A DNA stretch of 64,000 nt from NCBI RefSeq assembly GCF_014217625.1, contig NZ_CP043641.1, forward strand, positions 2,852,001-2,916,000. Reading direction: 5' to 3'. The notes beneath the pieces were generated by a model. It had not been told where the DNA came from, did no database searches, and was given only the letters and a program-made list of their open reading frames with translations. The translations under genes and the position numbers were made by a program. This stretch comes from Leifsonia shinshuensis. GTDB taxonomy: Bacteria; Actinomycetota; Actinomycetes; Actinomycetales; Microbacteriaceae. This document shows, one piece after another, positions 45,714 through 54,254 of this stretch (position 1 is the stretch's first letter; each line of letters starts with the position of its first letter).

Positions 45714-46484
45714 TCAGCACCCCGCCAGGATCCCCTTCAGCGCCGCACCCTCCGCCGCCGTCACCCACAATCCGTACTTCGCCTTCACCGACACCTGCCG
45801 GGCGGCGTACTCGCAGCGGAACCCGCGGTTCGGCGGAAGCCAGGTAGCGGCGTCGCCCGCGCCTTTCGCCTGGTTCGTCGCCCCATCCACCGCCAGGAGC
45901 TCGAGCGGGTCGTTCGCGAGCTGGACGCGCGTCTGCTGGCTCAGGCCCTGGGCTCCGGTCTCCCACGCGTCGAGCAGCGCCACCACGTGGTCGATCTGGA
46001 CGAGCGCGGACGTCTGGACCCCGCGTGTGAACGCGATGCTCCGGCCGGTGTACGGATCGTTCAGGGTGCCGGTGAGGACCGTGCAGTCCGTTCGCCGGGT
46101 GACGGCGGAGAGGTCGCGGGCGAGGATGTCGTCCCGGGTGTCGCAGCCGTTCTTGTCGACGTCGAGCCACGCCTCGCCGAACCGGGCGACGCGATCGTAG
46201 CCGGTCGCCGGGGCGCGACCCTTCACGGGGAGCCGGGTCAGCGCGGCGCGGGCGCCGGACGCGTCGAGCAGGCCGGCCGCCGCCCGCGCTCCGGGCGGTG
46301 CGGCGACCGGCGCGGTCGTGGCCGTCGTGTCGGAGGCGCCCGCCCCAGGGTTCGCCGGCGCAGCCTGCCCGTCTCCGCCGTGCAGCGCCGCGTAGCCTCC
46401 TGCGCCAGCGAGCGCGATCAGGAACGCGACCACGGCGACCGGCCACGACGCCGCAAGTCGGCGCCGGGTGGACGTCCTGGTCAC
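45714..46484 (-). CDS. Exported HNH-type nuclease (GmrSD/DUF1524 C-terminal-like)
   Basis: 256 residues. An N-terminal basic-hydrophobic segment (SWPVAVVAFLIALAG) directs export or membrane anchoring. An Ala/Pro linker and a DUF1524-like HNH domain follow: IDHVVAL (Asp165, His166), NDPLELLAVDGATNQAKG (Asn191, Asn204, Lys207) and DAATWLPPN. Such extracellular nucleases are common in actinobacteria. GTG 46484 overlaps the upstream gene stop as GTGA. Confidence 0.87.
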   Translation of the reverse strand: MTRTSTRRRLAASWPVAVVAFLIALAGAGGYAALHGGDGQAAPANPGAGASDTTATTAPVAAPPGARAAAGLLDASGARAALTRLPVKGRAPATGYDRVARFGEAWLDVDKNGCDTRDDILARDLSAVTRRTDCTVLTGTLNDPYTGRSIAFTRGVQTSALVQIDHVVALLDAWETGAQGLSQQTRVQLANDPLELLAVDGATNQAKGAGDAATWLPPNRGFRCEYAARQVSVKAKYGLWVTAAEGAALKGILAGC

Positions 46485-47107
46485 AGGAACGAGTCGTCGC
46501 TGAGGCCGCGGTGGAGCCCGCGCCGCGAGATGTGGACTCCCGGGCGCTGCGCGGTCGCGATCTCACCGAGCTCCCGCATCACGCGGCCGTAGTACGGCGC
46601 GGCCGTGGCGTTGCGGTACGCGCCGGGGTTGAGGTCGGCCTCGTTGCGCAGCCGGATCTCGGCACGGGCGGCCTCGATCGGCGCGATGACCTTCGCTCCG
46701 CTGCGATAGCGGATGAGCCGGTGCACCCACTGGTCCAGAGCCTCCGGGAGCCCCGTCGGGACACGATCGTGCTCGGCCGCGAGCGAGGTGCGCGGACCTC
46801 CGGTGCTGTCGGGAGCGGTGGCGTACCGCTCGCGCGCCGGGGCGTCCTGCGACCGCCGTTCGGAGCGGAGCACGGCCAGGAGGTCGTCGCTGCGGTTGGC
46901 CTGCTGGGCGAGCACGTTCAGCGCGTCGACCGCCGAGGTGTACTCCTCCTCGTAGCCCGAATAGTCGGCCGGGTGAGCGGACCGGTCGTGGACCAGGTCG
47001 GTGCGCGCCGATGCCGCCTGCCCCTTGGTGAGCACCGTGCGACCGTTGCGGACCCGGTCGAGACGCCAGGACCAGGTGGACAGCAGTTCCGGCATCAGGT
47101 GGCTCAT
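46481..47107 (-). CDS. Hypothetical 208-residue protein between metallo-hydrolase and nuclease
   Basis: Soluble, charged, mostly helical-looking protein with no family I recognise (for example LLSTWSWRLDRVRNGRTVLT at the start). It is joined by ATGA to the metallo-hydrolase stop and by GTGA to the nuclease start. TACAGT and GGAGGG precede ATG 47107, so it could have its own leaderless promoter inside the upstream gene; an in-frame ATG at 47095 is the alternative start. Confidence 0.7.
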   Translation of the reverse strand: MSHLMPELLSTWSWRLDRVRNGRTVLTKGQAASARTDLVHDRSAHPADYSGYEEEYTSAVDALNVLAQQANRSDDLLAVLRSERRSQDAPARERYATAPDSTGGPRTSLAAEHDRVPTGLPEALDQWVHRLIRYRSGAKVIAPIEAARAEIRLRNEADLNPGAYRNATAAPYYGRVMRELGEIATAQRPGVHISRRGLHRGLSDDSFL

Positions 47108-47877
47108 CCCTCCACTGTAGGAACAGCCACCGACAACGGATCGACCGACACGACGTCCCCGGGCCGGGCCGCCGTCACCGGTCCGCCGAAGTGCGTCGAC
47201 GCCCGTGCGATCGCGTCTGCGGGCTCGAGGCCGAGGGCGAGATGGGTCAGCAGGAGCCGTCCGGCCCGCGCTCTCGTCGCGAGCGTGCCGGCGTCCTCCG
47301 GGGTCAGGTGGCTGCCGTCGGCGCGGTCGGCGCCTGCCTCCGCGAGCAGCACGTTGCCTCCCGCGGCGAAGGCGGTCAGGCCGGGCGAGAGCACGGCGTC
47401 GCCGGTATAGACGAGGGAGACGCCGCCGGCCTGCGCACGTAGCGCCCAGGCGGGGACATCGTGCTCGACGGGCTCCCACGCGAGACGGAGGCCGCCGATC
47501 ACCGCGCCCGCCCGGTCGGCAAGCGACTGGAACGCGAAGACCCGGTCGAGGTCGCGCGCCGCGCCGGCCCCGAAGAAGCCGAGCAGCCGGTCCCGGAGGT
47601 CCGGCGGCCCGAACACAGGGAGCGGTTCGCGGGCGGGGAGGTCGCCGAACGCGAGCGCGTAGTAGAGCGGGAGCAGGTCGGCGGTGTGGTCGGCGTGCGC
47701 GTGCGAGATCCAGACGGCGTCGAGACCGGTGAGGTCGCGGTGCCGCTGGAGCTCGGCGAGGGTCCCCGGCCCGGCGTCGACCCAGACCGTGGCGGCGTCG
47801 TGCTCGAGGAGGTAGCCGGAGCACGGGGACGCGGGGGTCGGGTAGTGGGAGGCGGTGCCGAGGACGGTCAGGCGCAT
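47104..47877 (-). CDS. Metallo-beta-lactamase-fold hydrolase (RNase Z-like)
   Basis: 257-residue hydrolase with the metal motif SHAHADH (His59, His61, Asp63, His64), N-terminal TVLGTASHYPTP and VDAGPG, resembling the RNase Z/phosphodiesterase branch. Substrate unknown. TACCAT six bases before ATG 47877 predicts a leaderless mRNA. It heads a three-gene unit with the unknown protein and exported nuclease, and is divergent from the MATE pump. Confidence 0.88.
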   Translation of the reverse strand: MRLTVLGTASHYPTPASPCSGYLLEHDAATVWVDAGPGTLAELQRHRDLTGLDAVWISHAHADHTADLLPLYYALAFGDLPAREPLPVFGPPDLRDRLLGFFGAGAARDLDRVFAFQSLADRAGAVIGGLRLAWEPVEHDVPAWALRAQAGGVSLVYTGDAVLSPGLTAFAAGGNVLLAEAGADRADGSHLTPEDAGTLATRARAGRLLLTHLALGLEPADAIARASTHFGGPVTAARPGDVVSVDPLSVAVPTVEG

Positions 47878-47883
47878 TGAGCG

Positions 47884-47900
47884 ATGGTAGCCGGTAGCGT
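47884..47900. promoter_or_regulatory. Back-to-back promoters of metallo-hydrolase and MATE genes
   Basis: Minus-strand TACCAT (47889-47884) and plus-strand TAGCGT (47895-47900) are only five base pairs apart. The first gives a leaderless message; the second lies 10 bases before the MATE GTG. Confidence 0.55.
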
Positions 47901-47910
47901 TGTCCCCGCC

Positions 47911-49245
47911 GTGAACGTCCTCCCCCGCCGCCCGCTCGACCGCGAGATCCTGCGTCTCGCCGTCCCCGCGCTGGGCGCGCTCGTGGCCGAGCCGCTCTTC
48001 CTGCTGGCCGACTCCGCGATGGTCGGGCACCTCGGGGTCGCCCCGCTGGCCGGGCTCGGGATCGCGAGCGCCGTGCTGCAGACCATCGTCGGGCTGATGG
48101 TGTTCCTCGCCTACTCGACCACGCCAGCGGTCGCACGCCGGCTCGGCGCGGGCGACGAGCGCGGGGCTGTGGCCGCCGGCGTCGACGGGAGCTGGCTGGC
48201 GCTCGTGCTCGGGATGGTGCTCGCGGCGGGCGGATGGGCGGCCTCCCCTCTGCTCGTCGGGCTGTTCGGGGCGTCCGCCGAGGTCGCGTCCCAGGCGGAG
48301 ACATACCTCGCGATCTCGATGCTCGGGCTCCCGGCCATGCTGCTCGTGTTCGCGATGACCGGGCTGCTGCGCGGCCTCCAGGACACCCGCACGCCGCTCG
48401 CTGTCGCGGTCGCGGGATTCGGCGCGAACATCGTGCTCAACTTCTGCTTCATCTACCTGGCCGGGCTCGGCATCGCCGGGTCCGCACTCGGGACCGTCGT
48501 GGCGCAGTGGGCGATGGTCGCCGTGTACGCGGTCATCGTCGTCCGGCACGCGCGACGGGTCGGGTCGCCGCTACTCCCCCACCATGCCGGGATCGGCCGG
48601 ACGGCGCGGGCGGGAGGATGGCTGTTCCTCCGCACGGCGAGCCTCCGGGCGGCGATGCTGCTGGCCGTCTTCTGCGCGACGCGGCTCGGACCGGACGAGC
48701 TCGCCGCGTTCCAGGTGACGATGACGGTGTTCGCGACGCTCGCGTTCGCGCTGGACGCGCTGGCGATCGCCGCGCAGGCGCTGGTCGGCAAGGGGCTCGG
48801 CGCCGGGGAGCTCGACGATGTCCGGGAGGTTCTGCGCCGCTGCGTGCAGTGGGGTCTCGGGGCCGGCGTGGTCCTGGGGGCGGTGACCGTCGCGCTCAGC
48901 CCGGTCGCCGCGGGACTGTTCACGAGCAGCCCGTCCGTGGCGGCGCTGCTGCCGGCCGCGCTCGCCATCATCGGCGTCAGCGCGCCGCTCGGCGGGTACG
49001 TGTTCGTGCTCGACGGGGTGCTGATCGGGGCGGGCGACGCGCGGTATCTGCCGCTCACGGGCGTGCTGAACGTGGCCCTGTTCGTGCCGCTCGCGCTCGC
49101 GGTCGTCGCCTGGGGGTCGCACGATGCGGGCGGCCTGGCGGCGCTGACGGCGGCGTTCGCGTTCGGGTACCTGGGTGCGCGGGCGCTCACGCTCGGGTTG
49201 CGTGCGCGCGGGCGCACCTGGATGCGCCCCGGCGCGGAGCGCTAG
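47911..49245 (+). CDS. MATE-family efflux transporter (DinF type)
   Basis: 444-residue multidrug/sodium or proton antiporter with twelve helices. PALGALVAEPLFLLADSAMVGHLG and LRGLQDTRTPL are typical of the DinF branch. GTG 47911 is preferred because the TAGCGT -10 (47895-47900) puts the transcript start downstream of an earlier ATG at 47884. Cargo not predictable. Confidence 0.9.
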   Translation: MNVLPRRPLDREILRLAVPALGALVAEPLFLLADSAMVGHLGVAPLAGLGIASAVLQTIVGLMVFLAYSTTPAVARRLGAGDERGAVAAGVDGSWLALVLGMVLAAGGWAASPLLVGLFGASAEVASQAETYLAISMLGLPAMLLVFAMTGLLRGLQDTRTPLAVAVAGFGANIVLNFCFIYLAGLGIAGSALGTVVAQWAMVAVYAVIVVRHARRVGSPLLPHHAGIGRTARAGGWLFLRTASLRAAMLLAVFCATRLGPDELAAFQVTMTVFATLAFALDALAIAAQALVGKGLGAGELDDVREVLRRCVQWGLGAGVVLGAVTVALSPVAAGLFTSSPSVAALLPAALAIIGVSAPLGGYVFVLDGVLIGAGDARYLPLTGVLNVALFVPLALAVVAWGSHDAGGLAALTAAFAFGYLGARALTLGLRARGRTWMRPGAER

Positions 49246-49264
49246 CGCGCCCGGGGCCACCCAG

Positions 49265-49323
49265 GACATTCGTGCCGAATCGCGGCTTACGCGACGCGAA
49301 ACGCCACATTCGGCACGAATGTC
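49265..49323. repeat. Inverted pair of ATTCG-NNN-CGAAT palindromes at a convergent junction
   Basis: Arms 49265-49280 and 49308-49323 are perfect 16-bp complements; each arm itself contains a small palindrome (ATTCGTGCCGAAT, ATTCGGCACGAAT). It lies between the ends of the MATE and amidohydrolase genes and may serve as a two-way terminator. Related units occur at 56688-56769. Confidence 0.7.
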
Positions 49324-49330
49324 GCGCGGC

Positions 49331-50539
49331 TCAGGCCAGCCACTCCCGGGCCGCGACCACCAGGGCACGCACGCCCACGTCGATGGTCGGCTGCGCCACC
49401 GGCGCGAAGAACGGCGAGTGGTTCGACGGGATGTCCGTCTCCACCGTTCCGGCCGCGATCGCCGCGCGGACCTCCTCCGGTTCGCCCCCACCGAGCAGCC
49501 AGTAGACGAGCGGGACTCCGGCGGCCGTCGCCAGATTGCCGACGTCTTCGCTGCCGGAGAGCGCGCCGGGCTCGAGCACAGCCTCCGCCCCGAACTCGGA
49601 CGAGAAGGCGGCGTTCACGCGGGCCGTGGCCTCCACGTCGTTCACGGTGACCGGGTAGCGCTCGCCCCACTCCGTGATCGGCTCGTGCGGCGATCCGCTG
49701 GCCTGCAGCTCGGCGCGGAGGATGCGGTCGACGCCCTCCAGCACACGCTCGCGGACGGTCTCGTCGAAGCTGCGGACGCTGATCCCGAGCGTCGCCGAGG
49801 GCGCGATGATGTTGTTCTTGGTACCCGCGTGAAGGGTGCCGACCGTGACGACAGCGGTGTCCTGCGGGGCGATCTCGCGCGACACGACGGTCTGCAGCCG
49901 CATCACCGCGGAGGCCGCCATCACGACAGGGTCGATGGTGGTCTCGGGGCGCGAGCCATGGCCTCCCCGGCCGCGCAGCGTCACTTCGAACGCGTCCACG
50001 GCGGCCATCGCGGCGCCCGGATGCGCGCCGACCATGCCCGCCGGGAACGGGGTGACGTGCTGACCGAGCACGATGTCCGGCGCCGGGACCTTCTCGTACA
50101 GGCCGTCCTGGACCATCACGTCCGCGCCGCCGCCGTGCTCCTCCGCCGGCTGGAACACGGCGACCAACGTGCCCGACCACTCGTCGGTGGAGGTCGCCAG
50201 GCGCTCGACGGCACCGAGCAGGCAGGTGATGTGGATGTCGTGGCCGCACGCGTGCATCACGGGAACGGGGTTGCCGTCGTCGCCGGGCGCGGTCTGCGTC
50301 GACGCCCACGGCAGCCCGGTCTCCTCGCGGACGGGCAGCGCGTCCATGTCGGCGCGCAGCAGCACGGTCGGGCCGTCGCCGTTGCGGAGCACGCCGGCGA
50401 CGCCGGTGCGGCCGATGCCGGTGTGCACCTCCAGGCCGAGGGCGGACAGGTGCTCGGCGACGATGCCGGCGGTGCGGTGCTCCTGGAACGAGAGCTCGGG
50501 ATGGGCGTGGAGGTCGCGGTAGAGGGCTTCGAGGTCCAT
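49331..50539 (-). CDS. M20-family amidohydrolase (hippurate hydrolase-like)
   Basis: 402-residue dimetal hydrolase for N-acyl amino acids or related amides. Motifs seen are LHAHPELSFQEH, LLRADMDALPV, the metal-site MHACGHDIH and PAEEHGGG. ATG 50539 is chosen because TAGGGT ends seven bases upstream (leaderless), whereas GTG 50548 would overlap the -10. Confidence 0.9.
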   Translation of the reverse strand: MDLEALYRDLHAHPELSFQEHRTAGIVAEHLSALGLEVHTGIGRTGVAGVLRNGDGPTVLLRADMDALPVREETGLPWASTQTAPGDDGNPVPVMHACGHDIHITCLLGAVERLATSTDEWSGTLVAVFQPAEEHGGGADVMVQDGLYEKVPAPDIVLGQHVTPFPAGMVGAHPGAAMAAVDAFEVTLRGRGGHGSRPETTIDPVVMAASAVMRLQTVVSREIAPQDTAVVTVGTLHAGTKNNIIAPSATLGISVRSFDETVRERVLEGVDRILRAELQASGSPHEPITEWGERYPVTVNDVEATARVNAAFSSEFGAEAVLEPGALSGSEDVGNLATAAGVPLVYWLLGGGEPEEVRAAIAAGTVETDIPSNHSPFFAPVAQPTIDVGVRALVVAAREWLA

Positions 50540-50552
50540 GGGGTCCACCCTA

Positions 50553-50686
50553 TGCGGCCGTCGGCAGCGGAGGACTTCGGACCCGACACGCCGGGAGAAC
50601 GCGGGGAACGGAGGAGATGCGGGGGTTGGGAGGGCGGAAATCCTCCGGTGGCGACGGCAGCTGGGGTGAGGGTGCCGGGTGGGGGG
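50553..50686. other. Spacer between LacI and amidohydrolase genes
   Basis: G-rich 134 bases. Apart from the upstream part of the amidohydrolase promoter at its edge, I see no gene, repeat or clear terminator. Confidence 0.4.
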
Positions 50687-51751
50687 CTAGCCGCGCGCGG
50701 CCGTCGTGTTGCCGCGGTGGAACTCGCTCGTGAACGATGTCGGGCGCGGCGGGCGGCCCTCCAGCATCTCCACGATCGCGCGCCCCGCCGCTCGGCCCTT
50801 CTCGACCGCCGGCTGCACCAGGGTCGTCAGGTCGTACGGCCACAGGCCGTCCACGCGCACCCCGTCGAAGCCGACCACGCTGACGTCGCCCGGCACCTCG
50901 AGCCCGAGCTCCTCCGCCGCGCGGATCACGCCGGCGGCGAGCAGGTCGCTCTGCGCGATGATCGCGGTCGGGCGGCGCGACGCGTCGGATAGCAGGGCGG
51001 TCCCGGCGATCCGGCCCTCGTCCACGAAGGAGCCGCGCGTCGTCCAGCCGCCGGCGTCGGGGAACACGTCGCGGGCGCCGGCCAGCCGCTCGGTCGCGGT
51101 GGTGGACGACGAGCCGCTCACGAGCGCGGGTGTCAGCGGTCCGCGCGCGCGGTCCCGGGGCAGCGGAAGCGTCACGACCGCAACGTCCCGGTGGCCGAGG
51201 TCGTGGAGGTGCTGGGCGGCGAGCCGGGAGGCCTCCCGGTTGTCCTGGCCGATCGAGGGGACGTCGTCGGCCGGGTCTCCCTCGATCGCGACGAGCGGGA
51301 TGCCGCGCTGGCGCAGCATCGCCACCGACTCGTCGAGGCGCGGGCTGCAGCCGACCAGCACCACGGCGTCCATCGGGGCGTCCTCGATGCGCTGGGCGGT
51401 GTCGCCCGCGTCCGTGAGGATGAGGAGGCCGGCGTCGACGGCGGCGATCTCGTCGGAGATGCCGTCGAGGAGGGCGATCTTGATCGGGTCGCGGAACGCG
51501 TCGCCGACCCGCTCCTCCATCACGACGCCGACGATCCCCGACCGGCCGCGGCGTAGCGAGCGGGCGCGCGGGTCGGGGCCGGCGTAGTTGAGCTGCTTCG
51601 CGGCGTCGAGGACGCGCTCGCGCGTCGCGTCCGAGACGGGGCCCGTGCCGGAGAAGGCGAGGGACGCCGTGGAGTTGGAGACACCGGCCAGGCGGGCGAC
51701 GGCGGCCAGCGTCGGCCGGGCGCCCGCGAGGGGTGTGCTGCTGTCGTTCAC
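50687..51751 (-). CDS. LacI-family transcriptional regulator
   Basis: 354-residue repressor with helix-turn-helix PTLAAVARLAGVSNSTASLA at residues 13-32 and a periplasmic-binding-like effector domain (SIGQDNREASRLAAQHL, AIIAQSDLLAAG). TAAGCT and seven bases before GTG 51751 indicate a leaderless transcript. The 28-bp palindrome just upstream is probably its operator, controlling itself and the divergent MFS gene. Confidence 0.93.
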   Translation of the reverse strand: MNDSSTPLAGARPTLAAVARLAGVSNSTASLAFSGTGPVSDATRERVLDAAKQLNYAGPDPRARSLRRGRSGIVGVVMEERVGDAFRDPIKIALLDGISDEIAAVDAGLLILTDAGDTAQRIEDAPMDAVVLVGCSPRLDESVAMLRQRGIPLVAIEGDPADDVPSIGQDNREASRLAAQHLHDLGHRDVAVVTLPLPRDRARGPLTPALVSGSSSTTATERLAGARDVFPDAGGWTTRGSFVDEGRIAGTALLSDASRRPTAIIAQSDLLAAGVIRAAEELGLEVPGDVSVVGFDGVRVDGLWPYDLTTLVQPAVEKGRAAGRAIVEMLEGRPPRPTSFTSEFHRGNTTAARG

Positions 51752-51765
51752 GTGTGGTAGCTTAG

Positions 51766-51793
51766 TCGAATCGTTTCGATCGAAACGATTCGA
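51766..51793. promoter_or_regulatory. 28-bp perfect palindrome, LacI-type double operator
   Basis: Halves 51766-51779 (TCGAATCGTTTCGA) and 51780-51793 are perfect reverse complements. Each 14-base half is itself a near-perfect palindrome of the form TCGAAWCGWTTCGA, like LacI-family operators. It sits in the upstream promoter region of lacI and before the MFS gene. Confidence 0.75.
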
Positions 51794-51864
51794 GTGGTGA
51801 AAATCCGCTCCCCCACCAGAAACCCGCCGGCCGTTCGCGGCCCCCGCTCTCCCCAGGACAGCCG

Positions 51865-53124
51865 ATGTCACAGCCGACCCCGACGACGACACGCAGCCGC
51901 CACGAGCTGCGCGCCTGGCGCAACGCCGTCTTCGTCATCTTCATTCTCAGCGGGCTCGCCATGGCGACCTGGGTGGCGCGCATCCCCGGCGTCCGCGACG
52001 ACCTCGGCCTCGGCCGCGACCCGTCCTCTGTCGGCCTCCTCATCCTCGGGATGTCGGCCGGCGCGATCATCGGACTGTCGGTGTCCTCCCTCGTGCTCGT
52101 GCGTTTCGGCCCGCACAAGGGGATGGTCGGGAGCCTCGTGATCGTCGCGATCGGCACCCTCCTGATCGGTTTCGGCTCGACGGTCTTCCACGCGGTGCCG
52201 ATGGTGGCGGTCGGCCTCATCCTGCTGGGCTTCGGCAACGGGATGGTCGACGTGATGATGAACGTCGAGGGCACCGCGGTCGAGCGCGAGATCGGCAAGA
52301 CGCTGATGCCGCTCATGCACGCCTTCTTCAGCTTCGGCACCGTGCTCGGGGCCGGGATGGGCGCGGCCGCGGCGGCCCTCCACATCGGCGTCGTCTGGCA
52401 CCTCTCGTTCGTCGCCGTGCTGATGGTCGTGGTGGCCCTGGTCGCGATCCGCTTCATCCCGCGCGAGGCCGACCTCGGCGACGAGACCGCCGAGAAGCCG
52501 CGCATCCCGTTCGGTCAGCGGCTGCGCGCGTCGCTGGCGGTGTGGGCGGACTGGCGCCTCATCCTCATCGGCGTCGTCATGCTCGGCATGGCGTTCGGCG
52601 AGGGCTCGGCGAACGACTGGATCGCCCTGGCGACCGTCGACGGCCACGGCCAGTCGAACTCGACGGGCGCACTCGTGTTCGGCTTCTTCGTCGCCGCGAT
52701 GACCCTCGGCCGCGTGCTCGGCGGCCCGATCGTGGACCGCGTCGGACGCGTCACCGCGATCCGCGTGACGGCCGCGATGGGCGTCGCCGGACTCCTGCTG
52801 TTCATCCTCGGCGGCCCGCTGTGGGTGGCTGTGATCGGAACCGTGCTGTGGGGCTTCGGCGTCTCGCTCGGCTTCCCCCTCGGGATGTCGGCGGCGTCGG
52901 AGGGCACGGACAACCCGGCCGCGCGCGTCTCCGCGGTGGCGATCATCGGTTACTGCGCGTTCCTGGTCGGCCCGCCGCTGATCGGGTTCCTCGGCAAGGA
53001 GTTCGGGCTGCTGAACGCGCTCTACCTCATCCTCGTTCTGCTGGTCGCGTCGTTCCTGGCGGCGCCGGCGGTGCGGCCGATGGCGGAGCGTCGCGGGAGC
53101 CGACTGGAGGCCGCGGCCGAGTAG
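51865..53124 (+). CDS. MFS transporter (YbjJ-like)
   Basis: 419-residue twelve-helix transporter. NAVFVIFILSGLAMATWVAR, GVRDDLGL, VDVMMNVEGTAVER and a loop of charged residues near 205 fit the YbjJ/FucP-like branch, whose members move sugars or related compounds. The ATG at 51865 has CAGGACAG upstream. Divergent from the LacI regulator with a shared operator, so probably induced by its cargo. Confidence 0.9.
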   Translation: MSQPTPTTTRSRHELRAWRNAVFVIFILSGLAMATWVARIPGVRDDLGLGRDPSSVGLLILGMSAGAIIGLSVSSLVLVRFGPHKGMVGSLVIVAIGTLLIGFGSTVFHAVPMVAVGLILLGFGNGMVDVMMNVEGTAVEREIGKTLMPLMHAFFSFGTVLGAGMGAAAAALHIGVVWHLSFVAVLMVVVALVAIRFIPREADLGDETAEKPRIPFGQRLRASLAVWADWRLILIGVVMLGMAFGEGSANDWIALATVDGHGQSNSTGALVFGFFVAAMTLGRVLGGPIVDRVGRVTAIRVTAAMGVAGLLLFILGGPLWVAVIGTVLWGFGVSLGFPLGMSAASEGTDNPAARVSAVAIIGYCAFLVGPPLIGFLGKEFGLLNALYLILVLLVASFLAAPAVRPMAERRGSRLEAAAE

Positions 53125-53148
53125 CCGCGGCGGTCCCGGCCGCGCCAG

Positions 53149-54195
53149 TCACACGAACGCGAGGCACACCGGCGTCGGCACCGCCGACACCCCGAGCAGC
53201 CGCAGCCCCCGCGTCCCCGCGTCGAACGCGAAGACGCTCACCTCGTCGCTGTCCTGGCACGCCGCCAGCACCCGGTCGCCGTCCGGGGAGATCACCAGAT
53301 CCCGCGGCGCCCGCCCTCCGGCGGGCACGACCGACACCAGCTCCAGGGCTGCCGAGGCCGCATCGAACGCGAACACGCCGATCGTGTCGTCCCCGCGGTT
53401 CGTCGCCAGCACGGTGCGCCCGTCCGCGCTGACCCGGACGGCCGCGGTCTGGTTGGCGCCCGCCGCCGACGGGCCGCGCGTGCCGGCCGACGCGACCACG
53501 TCGAAGCGATCGCCCTCCCGGCGGAGCACGTCCAGCGTGCTGTCCAGCTCGTTCAGCAGGAGGATATGCCGGCCGTCCAGGTGATACGCCAGGTGCCGCG
53601 GCCCCGCAGCGCCGACGGCGACGGTCGCCTCCGGGCGGAGGGTCAGCGCACCCGACGGGGACAGCGCGTACCAGCGCACCTCGCCGAGACCGAGGTCCAC
53701 GACCACGACGTCACCGGTCTCCGGGTCGACCGAGAGCTGGTGGACGTGCGGCGCCTCCTGGCGTGCGGGGTCGGGGCCGTGGCCCTCGTGCTGGACGAAC
53801 GCCGTCCGCACGCCGATCGCGCCGTCCTCGAGCAGTTCGAAGACCGAGACCGTCCCGCCGACGTACGTCCCCGTCAGCAGGAACCGTCCGGACGGGTGCA
53901 GCGCGAGGTGCGCGGGCGAGTCGCCGCCGCTCGACACCCGGCCGAGCGGGCGCAGCGTTCCGTCCGGGAGGCGCGAGAACGCCGAGACGCCGCCGTCCGG
54001 GCCGGTCTCCTCCACGGCGTAAACGTGCGAGCCGTCCGCCGACACCGCCACCCACGACGGATTCGGCACAACCGCGGCCACGGCGACATCCACCACGGCC
54101 GTGCCGTCCAACCGGGCGGAGAGCACACCGTCGGCGTGACCGTCGACGTGCGGGAGGCGCTGCGTGTACGTGCCGATGAGGAGGTCGTTGGCCAT
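53149..54195 (-). CDS. Lactonase family beta-propeller protein (YbhE/Pgl type)
   Basis: 348-residue protein with seven-bladed propeller repeats (such as NPSWVAVSADGSHVYAVEE and SPAHLALHPSGRFLLTG), of the group that includes 6-phosphogluconolactonase YbhE. True substrate unknown. ATG 54195 is preferred: CAGGAT lies six bases upstream (near-consensus leaderless), and the family sequence LLIGTYT starts at once. Confidence 0.87.
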   Translation of the reverse strand: MANDLLIGTYTQRLPHVDGHADGVLSARLDGTAVVDVAVAAVVPNPSWVAVSADGSHVYAVEETGPDGGVSAFSRLPDGTLRPLGRVSSGGDSPAHLALHPSGRFLLTGTYVGGTVSVFELLEDGAIGVRTAFVQHEGHGPDPARQEAPHVHQLSVDPETGDVVVVDLGLGEVRWYALSPSGALTLRPEATVAVGAAGPRHLAYHLDGRHILLLNELDSTLDVLRREGDRFDVVASAGTRGPSAAGANQTAAVRVSADGRTVLATNRGDDTIGVFAFDAASAALELVSVVPAGGRAPRDLVISPDGDRVLAACQDSDEVSVFAFDAGTRGLRLLGVSAVPTPVCLAFV

Positions 54196-54254
54196 CCCCT
54201 CATCCTGCCAGCACCGCCCGCGCGGCAGCACCGCCGGCACCGTACACTTGACCG

